Below are positions 54,240 to 64,000 of a DNA stretch of 64,000 nt, piece after piece. Each line of letters opens with the position of its first letter. Position 1 is the stretch's first letter. The position numbers and the translations under genes are program-made. A model generated the notes under the pieces. That model was not told the origin of the DNA and did not search any database. It was given only the letters and a program-made list of their open reading frames with translations. Origin of the DNA: Drosophila pseudoobscura (lineage: Eukaryota; Arthropoda; Insecta; Diptera; Drosophilidae). The DNA lies in NCBI RefSeq assembly GCF_009870125.1, contig NC_046681.1, forward strand, positions 11,483,001 to 11,547,000, in the 5' to 3' direction.

Positions 54240-57200
54240 TCATTAATAAGTTACTTAGGGGCAAGAAGCACACTTCATTTCACTTCCTTATTGGCCCTCG
54301 GGGAGATGCCTAATCTGGTGGGCCATTAAGAAAAGTCCCGCAAAAGAAAAACCCTACTCCATTCCTTCGAGAAGAGCTGTGGCTGGGCCTCTCTGTGGCA
54401 TAATGAATTGTCAATCATTATGCAATCTTCGAGTGAAAAATGATGCAGCAGGTTATGCCCCAGAGAATGCGTGGGCCGCACAACATTTAGACAGACAGAC
54501 AGACGGACGGACAGACAGATGGGACGTTGTGATGTGCAACATGGGTCTTAGATCTTTTGCCGTGGCATGTGGCGCTAGAGAGAGGCTCTTGGACTTGGAG
54601 TTTGGGGGTAGAGGGTAGAGGGGAGCCATCATTTATAACACGGACAGCTCTCTCGCGGGTTCCTTACCCTTACTTTTCCGCTGTGCTGCCTTTTTGGCGT
54701 TTATTATATGGCGTTCTCTCGTTTGCATATACGCACAGACGTCTCCCCTGTGGGGGACTGGAGGAGGAGGAGGAGGAGCAGGCCCTTTTAGGAGAGACAA
54801 GACAACGACTAGACAACGACAAGACAAGTTGCACGATGATGGATGCCACAAGTTTTGATCATAAATTGAGCTTGTTTTCTGGCTGGACTGCAGATGGACC
54901 GAGCCGACAGACAAACAGATGGCTGGATGAATTGTGGGGGCGTCTATTGGTTAGCCTTGTCAACACACACACACACCCATTCCCACATCCACGAATGGCT
55001 ATTGAGAAATGTATCTGATGATTTGCTTGAGATGCTCTTGCGAAAGCGATTTTGAATTAATCAAAAGAAATAAGCTGCGAAAGAAATGTGAAACCAAAGT
55101 GGTAGTGATTTTTATGAATGGGCGGCAGATGAAATCATCGGAAAACTTAAGTAGTTTGTATTTTAATCAATCAAAAAGGGGTAGGAAAAAAGTTAGCGCA
55201 GCGAGTGAGCCGGGGGTGGGCAGGCGGCTGGCCTCCTGGATTGTTTAAAATTTAATAATTATTGAATTAACAAATAAATAATAATAATAAATAAATAATA
55301 AATAAATAAATTTAATATTTATAAAAAAAAAACAAAAAACGTGAGAGAAGAAAATCTTAGAGAGGTACTAAACGATCAACACAGAACCTTGACAAAAAGG
55401 TGCCGCAATGCAGGGTATCCATCTCCATCTTCAATATTCCCTATTTATTTTTCATTCATTCCCTATATTCACCCCTGAATCATATTCCTCCTGGCATCGA
55501 AATCTGTGTGGATCATCACAAAGTCCCTCAAATACAAGAGGTATGCAAAACTAATCTCCTAAAAATATACTCTATTTTCTTTGGTTTTTAGAAACTTTAA
55601 CACAATTTCCATACGGGAAATATATTGTGAATGATTATGTACATTTTGCTCTATAGATTTTTATAGATTTCCTTAAACTCTAAATCAAATATTGCCAAAG
55701 TATTTTTTATTCATTTCTGCAAACCCCCAATTCTTTAATGAACTAGTTCCCAAGCCACCAAAAAACCACATTAAGAACCATTAACCATAAAAAAGCGTCA
55801 GAAAAGCTTTGGGGAAAAACTCAAAACTCAGCGCAAAATTGACAAACCAAAAACTAATCAATGGCATTAATAATGATCAATTGCGAAGTGGCAGAGATAC
55901 CTCTCGTACTCGTAGTCGTAGTCGTAGTCGTACTCCTATTCGTAGGCAGGCCAGCACCGCAGGAAGTCAATTATTGATTCAATCATTGCCCCAAACAGCT
56001 CTTGGGGTTTTGTTGTTGTTGTTGTTTTTTTTTTCAATATTCGTATATTGATTATGTTTGCTGCCGTTCTTTGGGGTGAATGCAACTTCCTTTGAGGCAA
56101 CACCAGTGCCACTTCTACTGGTGCTAGTGCTGGTGCGGCTGCTGTTGTTGTTGTCGTCATAAAAAGTTAATAGAGTTAACTATTAACTTGTCAGTGGGCC
56201 TCGCGCAGCGGCAGTTTCGCAAGAGAGGCGCCCATTTGGCAGGCATTATCCAGAGTTGCCAAGTCGTCAAGTCATCACCAGAGTCGTCAATCATTTTCAT
56301 TTCGTTAAACGTGTCAAATGACGGGCGCGCGAACGGAAATCGTTCACTTGTCTTTTATTTTTGCTATGGGGTAACCAGGGTGAGAGAGGGATAGAGAGAG
56401 GGAGAATGGGAGATTGGCTTATTAAAGCGCCTTAATGCGATATGTGTTAAAAGGAGGGAGAGAAATAATTGCCACATCGGGTGGCACGCCTACAGTTACT
56501 GCCTCCAAATGCAGCCGCAGCCGCAGCAGCAGCAGCAGTGTTTCTGTATTTTTTTTTGTAATTAGTGTGAAGGAAAATCTTGCAAACAAAAAGGAAAACC
56601 GAGGGGGAAAAACAATACCAAAGACACACAGAAACGAAAAAAAAAGAAGGTAATTACGCGGAAATCAAACATCAAATGTCTCCCTGGTGATTTTGCAGAA
56701 ACCGTTACCGTTATGATGAAAACTTTGGTGTGACTGTACCTCGCGCTGTCTCTGTCTCTCCAGTGTGTGTGTGTGTCTGTGTCATACGAGTGCACGCGGC
56801 ACAATGCGCGCCCGAACCAAATGACAAAAACAAAAGCAAAAGCAGAGAGCAGTGCAGCGGCAGTGGCAGCGGCGGATGCGAAAACAAAACGAAAATCGTA
56901 ATAAAAAATACGATACGATGCGAAATTGCATAAAAGAGCAACAACAGCCGCCAGCAGCCAGCAAATGAAAAAAGTTGAATAATATGTTTTAAAGGGGAGG
57001 AGGAGAAGTAGGGTGCGGGGTATAGGGGGAGAAGGTAGGGTAGGTAGGTAACTAGGGAAGATGAGCAGAGATTATAGCACTTGACGAATGGGGAATACTC
57101 ATCGAGAATAGGTCTAGGCCTCGGCTCTTATACCTCTAACTAAATCAGGTCATAACAACCAGTTTATACATGCCTAATCTATCCATTTTTGTAGCCTTAT

Positions 57201-60200
57201 GACTTAAGACTTTGCTGCTCCAAAGAGAGTTCTATCTATCTCCGGACAAGTCGGAACTGAGGCACACCCATTCAGCCATCAAAATGGGATCTAAAAAGTA
57301 TAGCAATCGATCATCTCTGCCGCTGGAGCAGCTCCCAGTTCAACTGGGATATACATATATCTCTCCTTCTCCCTGAATGCTTTTTCCATAGGCCTATCTC
57401 TGTTTTTGTAGTTAGAAAGATACAAAGGTCTAATGTCTAAAGCTATTAATCGTCTTAGTTTTCATACATATCTTAAATTCAGTCCTATAGCTTTTCCAAT
57501 CTTATCTTTCAGAAATATGGCAACCTTCAAGTAATCTCTCTCCTATTAATGATTGTAACCATTCAAAACTAGCCAATGCAACCACTTTAAAGCTCTCTCA
57601 ATTGTCAGTTGTTATCACTTACTCCCATATCCCGCCATATCCCACCCACATCTACCCATATCCCACCCATATCCCACCCTTAACTCCCCATAACCATACC
57701 TCAATCTCCTTCAACTCAAATCTAGTCCAAAACCCTATCCATCAATAAAACTAACCTTCCCCAACAGCAGCAGATCATCAAAGTAGGGTATTCGCCGCAG
57801 CAAAAAAAATAAAGCACAAACCGAACATTTTATTAAGGCTAGCCGCTAGGCTTTGACGGCCACACCACACCACACCAGAGATCCACAGCAGTTCCACAAT
57901 TTCCACAGTTAGAAATATAGCCTCCGACTGCCTCCGTGCCGCCGTCTGTACCCGTCTGACAGTTCGTCAATGCAACCGCTAAGCTCTGTGGCAGCTGCCA
58001 CCCATCCCCATACCCATCCCCATACCCATGCCGCATCCCATGCCGCCGCGCTCATCGCACACTCATTCAAACGACAATGACGGCGTGGAAATCCAATACG
58101 CGATCTCTCCAAGTCCGAACGTCATCCCCGTTAGACGTTCAGTCTACGTAAGCTTCAGCCTCGCCCCAAACCCCCACCCCAACCCCCCCTCTTGAGTATC
58201 ATCTCACGTCTCCGCTGTCTCTGTTTTATGTAATGGAAAGAAACAAAAAGCGAGACAAAAGCGAAGAAAGAACGATAACTGTGGGGTGGTCACGACTAAG
58301 GGATATCCTCGGACTGGAATTCTTTGGAGAATGGAGAATGGGAGTGGAAATATCTGGAAACAGATGTTCGATTGTGTTTATTTTTGGTTGGAAGATTGAA
58401 AATATAAGATATTATAAGGTATTTCGATTGGAGGACATCTGGTACTTAGATTCTTTTACTTTTTTCATAGATTCTTCGAGGGAAAAATGTTTTTTCGGGG
58501 GTAATACTTGTAGGATTGTGATATTTTTTGGTAGTTTGATAGGTGATAGCACTGTGATATTTAATTATAACAAATTTGAGGTCTACATCTATGTTGAGGG
58601 TGCGAAATAGTGTCGTATAGCCGAGGGTATTCATAGGAAAGTTGTTTGCTCTAGATCTTCAGGATCTCGCTGAGCTGAGGCCATATTCTTGGAGACTATC
58701 AAAGCTTACAACGTTTATCAGAGGTTCAACAATGTCCATCTAATCCAATTCCCTAATACCCTTTGCCTCACTCAGTTACTGGGTATCAAGAGGAACACTA
58801 AGAAGTGCAGAGAGCAGGGAAGAAGGCGAGAGAACTTCGACAGCGACAGAGGCCATATTCCATTGACAATAATACGGTACACACACGGTAAAGCACAGCA
58901 AAGTAGAGGAAGAAAGTACTCTGAAGAAACGGGACCCGGGACAGGGGGCATATCTTTGTTGTCATTTCTGAAATATGACTACAAAAACAATGTGTCTCCT
59001 TTTTGCACAGTCCCTCCCAGGAGATGAGTTTTCGTTGCTTAACTTTTTTCTAGCTCTTTTCTTTTTGCGGGGAATTCTTGGTGGCGTTGGTGGTGGTCTA
59101 CCGTTAGCTATGAACCCAGGAGCCTCTCCTCAGGCAATCAATTAACACACCTTTTTGGTGGTGGTGGTGGGTGGTTGTGGAAAGGAGGAGCAGCAGCTGG
59201 AGCTGGAGCCCACGTACACAGCCCCCAATCGTTGACAGGCGACAGTTACAAATGCATCCATCGCGAGTCGCGAGTGGCAAGTCGTGGGCCTGCTGCCTGC
59301 AGCCTGCAGCCGCCACACTAATTAACATATAAATTTAGAGGTGTTGCTGCGTTATTATGAATGAAGCCAAAGATGACGGACGACTCTGGTCTGGGCAGAG
59401 AGTGGTAGGCCACCACAATCTATAATATGCATCGCATATGCAAGCCAAGGTCGATATCAGTTCCGTTCAAAACTGCAGCAAAGCCAAAGAGACGACTGCT
59501 TTGGAGTTTATGGCCAAAAAGGGGGTGGAGGGGGGGCTGGGGGGAGCCACAAACCAAAGATTTATTGGCATGTTATTCTAATTGCTATTTATTAGCGGTG
59601 GGAGCAACACAGCTGCCTCGCTGTCTGACTGACGCTCACTTATTCAGTTAGTCATTCATTCATTCATTCGTTCATTCCCCGAGTCGAGTGCTGGCTGTGT
59701 GGCTGTGTGGCTGTCAGGCCATCAAATGTGCAAATTAGTTGTTGCTTTTGTCTCTGTGCATGTGCTTAACCCACTTGCCTCTGCCACAGGCATGTGCCTC
59801 GAATCGAATCGAACAGCAGCTACTACGATATTTTCTATATAAGTACGATTATTCGTGCGAGAGTGTTGTACATGCATATTTGTTAAATGTCAAGAAATAT
59901 TATTTATTAGTGTTTGGAATCGATTGGATATATATAGTAATACTGTATAATTCAAGCGTATTCCCGCTTGAAGCACACACAGACACAGATATATATATAT
60001 TTATAATTTAGGAACCCTTTAATTAAATTCTATAACACCCAAAACAGAGAGAGACAGAGAGAGAGACCGAAAAGGCAGCAAGGTTGTAATCAAACAAAAA
60101 ATACACTAAAATACAGACAGAGAGACGAATGGGTCAACGAAGATCGACTACAGCCCTCGCCCTCCAGAAAACCCTTTGCCACAAACCTCTTTCCCCATCA

Positions 60201-60443
60201 CCCTACAATCTTCACTCTACCCTCAATCCCCAACTCTTCAAAGCTCTTCGCCCAACGAAGTTAAGCCCGGAAGTAGCTCCGCAGATCTGTCGTCGTTCCT
60301 ATGGATACGCCTACTCCTTCTTATATATTTCTTCTAAAACATATCATCACATTGGCCTTGAGTCAGTTCAAACTCTTGGAAAAAATGGTTTACGGGTTTG
60401 TTTTGTGGATTTCCTCAGTCTGAAACCAGGAGCAGTAGAGTAA
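54240..60443. other. osp intron, distal part: no gene recognised
   Basis: Contents include an ACAG/ACGG tetranucleotide run (54490-54519), GAGGAGGAGG (54763-54780), ATAAATAA repeats (55275-55312), TCGTAG repeats (55908-55938), GTGTGT (56763-56776) and CCCATATCCCACC units (57625-57680). A minus-strand piece ending GGGGAAG|GTTAGT (57755) looks briefly coding (RRIPYFDDLLLLGK) but has no acceptor. The 125-codon frame at 58233-58610 has no recognisable domain. Confidence 0.45.
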
Positions 60444-60455
60444 ACAACTAAATTT
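60444..60455 (+). promoter_or_regulatory. TCE-like element of third Mst-like gene
   Basis: ACAACTAAATTT differs at one base from the TCE consensus ACATCNAAATTT. It precedes the coding start by 130 bases and the proposed leader intron by about 48 bases, close to the layout of the palindrome genes. Confidence 0.6.
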
Positions 60456-60584
60456 CTTGTTTAATTTTCAGTTTTGTGTTTTTTGGATTCCAGTCAGAAA
60501 AAAGTAAAGAAAATTTGTATAGAAAAATTGTGAAAAATAATTTTAATTTTTTGGTGTTTTTTTTATAGAACTTTTAAAATCAAA

Positions 60585-60788
60585 ATGTGCTGTGGACCTT
60601 GTGGACCCTGTGGACCGTGCTGCGGCGGCTGCTACAGCCCTTGCTGTAGTCCTTGCTGTGGCCCGTGCTGTGGACCCTGTGGACCCTGCGGACCCTGTTG
60701 CAGTCCCTGCTGTGGACCGTGCTGTGGACCGTGCTGTGGACCCTGTTGCGGCGGTGGATGCTGCAGCAGCTGTGGTCCATCCTGCTGA
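60585..60788 (+). CDS. Cys-Gly-Pro-rich Mst84D/Mst87F-like protein nested in osp intron
   Basis: A 67-residue protein with 29 cysteines, built from CGPC, CCGPC and CCSPC units and starting MCCGPCGPCG. This is the textbook composition of the Mst84D/Mst87F sperm-tail proteins, expressed in male germ cells. A candidate leader intron (60504-60568; GTAAAG donor, TTTTATAG acceptor) ends 16 bases before the ATG, as in the palindrome genes. A TCE-like element lies upstream, and AATAAA is at 60893-60898, 105 bases past the TGA. It lies on the plus strand, antisense to osp. Other frames through the repeat are also open (Ala/Val/Asp-rich forward, Gln/Gly/Pro-rich or Ser/Thr-rich reverse) but lack gene signals. 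The exon-2 start AACTTTTAAAATCAAA-ATG is close to that of the decayed gene at 3924, suggesting those two share the nearest ancestor. Confidence 0.88.
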   Translation: MCCGPCGPCGPCCGGCYSPCCSPCCGPCCGPCGPCGPCCSPCCGPCCGPCCGPCCGGGCCSSCGPSC

Positions 60789-61334
60789 GCCCTGGCCAAC
60801 GTCCGTCGAATCCAAAAAGGCACTAACTAACTGATTGTTAATTTCCAAATATCTCTGCTGACTTATTCGACTTGAAAACAAGATCAAGTCGTAATAAACC
60901 TGGAATCGGACGAACTTGATGCGTGTTTTTGTATGTGGGAGTGGGTGGGGGGGATTGGAATTTGGTGGTGGTTTCACAGGGTTCTAATACTCAAAAACCT
61001 ACAGGATCGAGTGGCAATTTTTATGGAAGGACACGATAAATATAATTTCCCATGTTTTTCTGTCAGTGTGAAGGTTTCGTCATGGCTAATGCCGATTTCG
61101 GCTACTAATTCTGATCAAGAGTTAAAAACGATAATCAGAATCGTAGTACCCTTTGGCACAAGACTCGAAGACAAAAAGTGTATAGGTATTGCCAGGATGT
61201 GACAATGCGAGCAAAGCTCTGCAAAAAGAAGCATTAAAGAAATACCAAACTGTATGGTATTTTTTTGTTTTGGTATGATTTTAACATTTTTTTAGTTTTA
61301 AGCGTGGGTCCTAAACAATTTAGGATTTAGCGGT

Positions 61335-61495
61335 CTTTTAGTATTTTTTAGTATTTTCAGTATATTGTTGGTATTTTCTAGCATTTTTTTGTATATTCAT
61401 GGAGAAATAGTATAAGTACCTTTTTAATTATATTTCTAGTATATGTTTGGTATTTTCCAGTATATTTATAGTATTTTCTAGTATATTTATATAAA
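61335..61495 (+). repeat. Degenerate GTATTTTC/CAGTATATT short repeat
   Basis: Several imperfect copies of TAGTATTTTCTAGTATATTTAT and GGTATTTTCCAGTATAT with unit length around 18-25 bp. Confidence 0.6.
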
Positions 61496-62065
61496 TTTCA
61501 CCAAATTTCAATGAATTTATATATTTTGTTAAATTTTTCTAGCTAGACCTTTTTGTTTTTGTTAAATAAACTCCAAAGAAGCTATTGATTGAGATATTTG
61601 TTCCTTTAAGATCCATTTCTTTGCCTAATTTCATCACTTTCTTCTCAATGCAGATCCCCCACTGATGGGAAACACCACAGAAGTGAAACACTTTAAAAAA
61701 CACTTCTTAATCAAGCAATTTCTAGCATATTTCCACCACTCGAGTGTAAACATTAAGATCCATTTGAATCGCTCATTACTCTACCTAATGAAGAACTCCC
61801 ACTATTCCAGACTTAATCGTGATCGATCGATAGCAGTCGTGATCGATTGATATTTATCTTATAGACCAGACTGAATACTCATTAGTTCTGGATTAATGAT
61901 CACCCACACTCCCCCGGTCTGTGCTGGTCTGGTCTGGCATTTCCATTTCCAGTTTCCACTTCCACACAGCCAGGCCATACCGAGACGTTCCTCTTTCCGC
62001 TTCCACGATCACAAACACCCACAGACTTTTCAGCGGCTGTAATCTCAAGAGAACTCAATCAATGC

Positions 62066-62087
62066 GGGGCCGGGGCCGGGGCCGGGG
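62066..62087 (+). repeat. GGGGCC hexanucleotide run
   Basis: Three GGGGCC units plus a final GGGG: four G4 runs separated by CC, a sequence able to form a G-quadruplex on the plus strand. Confidence 0.9.
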
Positions 62088-64000
62088 CTATACCATTTCG
62101 ATCATCCGTTAATTGCAGCTAATGAATTTGTTTACGGATAAGACCATTTCCAGTACGCGATCTGGTAGATCTATTCTGTAGTAATCTGTAGTTCTCACCT
62201 CCACCCACCAGGCCCGCGAGCGGCTGTTTTGTAATTAGTTTCTCTCACTCGCGAGAGGAAATTACAAACGACTACGCCCCGCGACGGGCGTTTGTGGGCG
62301 TTTCGGGGCCCAAAAGAAGATCGCTCGTAAAACGTTTCATAGCGGATTCTCTCTTGGGGGGGCCATAAAGCCCCGCAAATCTCTAGAGAGTGAAAAAAAA
62401 AGAAAATTAATATGCAACATTTCGTGTAATTCGCCCACCGAAGCCACGCCACAGAAAACACTTCCTTAATAAAGCCCAGGGTGATCTCTCTCTGTCTCTG
62501 TCTCTTTCTCTATCTCTCTCTAGGGGCAGACTAATGCGTGCATAATTTTTAATAAATATTTTTCAAGATCTCCCTGAACAGCTGCGCAGCCGTCTCGGAG
62601 TGAGAGAGAGACTGCCCGTGGAGGCAGGCCAGGCAAAACGCTTCCTGGTTTAATTAATAAAAAGCCGCAGAAAGCACTGAAGGCACCCGAGGCTCCGACG
62701 ACTCCTTGGCCAACTTGTCAATCAACAACATGGCTGCAAAAACATGGCTGAAACGGTGTGGTGGCTGTGCTGCACTGGCTCTGGATCTTTTCTCATGATG
62801 ATTGTGATTATCAATTTTCATTATCAGGCTCAGGCTCAAGCCCTGAGGATAGCCCTGAGAGTCAAACACTTCCGTTTTGCCACTCGTTGCAGGTACATTG
62901 AACCATCCTCTGCCCCTCTCCACTCTAGGCCCCCCACCACCCCCCTGAGAAACCAGCAGCATCTCTCGCTTATCGGTTTGCTGCTCAGCCAGCGCCGCTT
63001 ATGTCCCTCCTGCCCTCCTGTCTGCCGCTCAAGCAGGTTTTTCCTTTGCCTTTTGCTGCTGAAAATTATGCACTTTGTATGCAGAAAAGTTGGCGAGGCG
63101 ATAAAAATCTGCATAATTCCAAGCCATAGGTTTATTGCCGTTTTCCTAGCCACAAGATACCCGTACCACAAGACCCACAAGATACAAGATACAAGAGTGA
63201 GATGTGCAACAACAGCAGCAACAACAAAAAGGGGGAGATATTTTTTTTTTGTTTTCTGCCTGCCTGCCCTTTCATAATCGTAATCAATATTAAGTTATAT
63301 GATAAATTATCTGCGGGATCTGCTGCCCAAATTGCAGCATTTAACTTGTCAAAGGGAAATTATCGGAAATTATGCTAAAAAGGGTCCCACAAACCGCTGG
63401 AAATTACTTTCGGAACTTAACTGTCAATTTGTCTCAAGGGTTTATCGGGCGAGTGATCGAGTGGGCCATCGATGGCTTCGACTGGCAGGGAGTGGAGGAA
63501 GAGAGAGCTGCCAGATGGACAGGAAAGTGCAACGGGAATAAAGTAGAATAGGGTTCTATATAGAGTTTACAGTACACACCATAAAGATGGACATTTCTTT
63601 CATCTTTTAGGATTTCCCGATGATTGAAAGGACAGATGGCACCCACAGATTTATCTCTAGCTAAAAATCCCTTCACTCCCCATTTGGATCTCCCACAAAG
63701 TCCCACCCACAGCCACCGAAAGCCCGAAACTCAAACCCAAATCAAAACCAAACGAAAAACACCTTGCGGCCGTTGTCTGGGTCTAGCCCTGAATCAAGTT
63801 CAGGTGCAACAACAGACCCAAAACAAATGAAATCCTAATAACTTTGGGGGCAACCAACAAAAAAAGTGCCACAAGTCCAGACAGAGTCGAGACCCCCAGA
63901 GAGAGGGAGAGGAAGAGAGGGAGACAATAAGAAATTGGTTACACCTGCAGCACCTACGAAAAAAAGAGGGGGGATTCGGAGCAAGTAATTGCCCGAGTGG

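Larger units (their letters stand above)
60899..64000. other. osp intron continuing to the window end: no gene recognised
   Basis: Contains short repeats of the GTATTTTCTAGTATATT type (about 61335-61495), a GGGGCC hexamer run (62066-62087), CT-rich runs (62489-62520) and assorted simple sequence. Plus-strand frames up to 177 codons (62744-63277) have no recognisable domain. The missing 5' exons of osp are not visible here. Confidence 0.45.

Noticed and set aside
57755..57835. Coding-like minus-strand piece (RRIPYFDDLLLLGK) before a GTTAGT donor
   Set aside because: No AG acceptor precedes it in frame, and its phase cannot be joined to a known osp exon; likely chance.
58233..58610. 125-codon plus-strand frame
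   Set aside because: Aromatic-rich but with no recognisable domain, and no promoter or polyadenylation context was seen.
60592..60977. Other open frames through the Cys-rich gene at 60585
   Set aside because: Consequence of the GGACCNTGY codon repeat; the Cys-Gly-Pro frame is the only one with family character.
1..64000. CRISPR arrays, bacterial operons, integrated virus or full-length retroelements
   Set aside because: No direct-repeat/spacer arrays, no reverse transcriptase, integrase or gag-like frames, and no long terminal repeats were seen; the DNA is plainly nuclear Drosophila.

Overview
This window is Drosophila nuclear DNA, most likely from the obscura group and from Muller element B. 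It carries outspread (osp) on the minus strand with Adh and Adhr nested on the plus strand inside an osp intron, the classical Adh-region arrangement. The inferred ADH is 254 residues and ADHR 278 residues; the 254-residue ADH fits obscura-group flies better than the 256-residue melanogaster form. The species call is an inference from these proteins, not from a database search.

Layout. Positions 1-18.9 kb hold no recognisable conserved protein gene. They contain (i) a 4.4-kb palindrome (about 2692-7055) whose arms each carry an intact Cys-Gly-Pro-rich Mst84D/Mst87F-like sperm-protein gene, a decayed second Cys-rich gene and 120-bp tandem repeats, and (ii) a mini-me/DINE-1-type element (about 10891-12049) with a GTCY microsatellite. 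Three identical tRNA-Pro(AGG) genes lie at 18.9-19.6 kb. From 20672 to 35085 nine coding exons of osp can be joined on the minus strand with consistent phase (4551 nt, 1516 residues plus stop). They encode part of a first PH domain, a second PH domain and a long coiled coil. A possible alternative osp start exon lies at 37910-37987. The true 5' exons of osp were not found and probably lie beyond 64000.

Inside the large osp intron (from 35086 past the window end) the plus strand carries Adh (distal and proximal promoters, 40319-41206), Adhr (41521-42723), a tandem cluster of tiny secreted-peptide genes with a decayed third copy (51850, 52478, 52958), and a third Cys-rich Mst-like gene (60585-60788). 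On the minus strand a strong recursive splice site (junction 54214/54213, with its own short exon to 54165) fits stepwise removal of this long osp intron.

Most interesting: the palindrome of testis-type genes sharing a translational control element and a 5' leader intron of about 60 bp with a third gene 54 kb away; the unrecognised secreted-peptide cluster; the recursive splice site; and the candidate alternative osp first exon. Most other open frames look like chance ORFs in low-complexity, hexamer-repeat-rich noncoding DNA.
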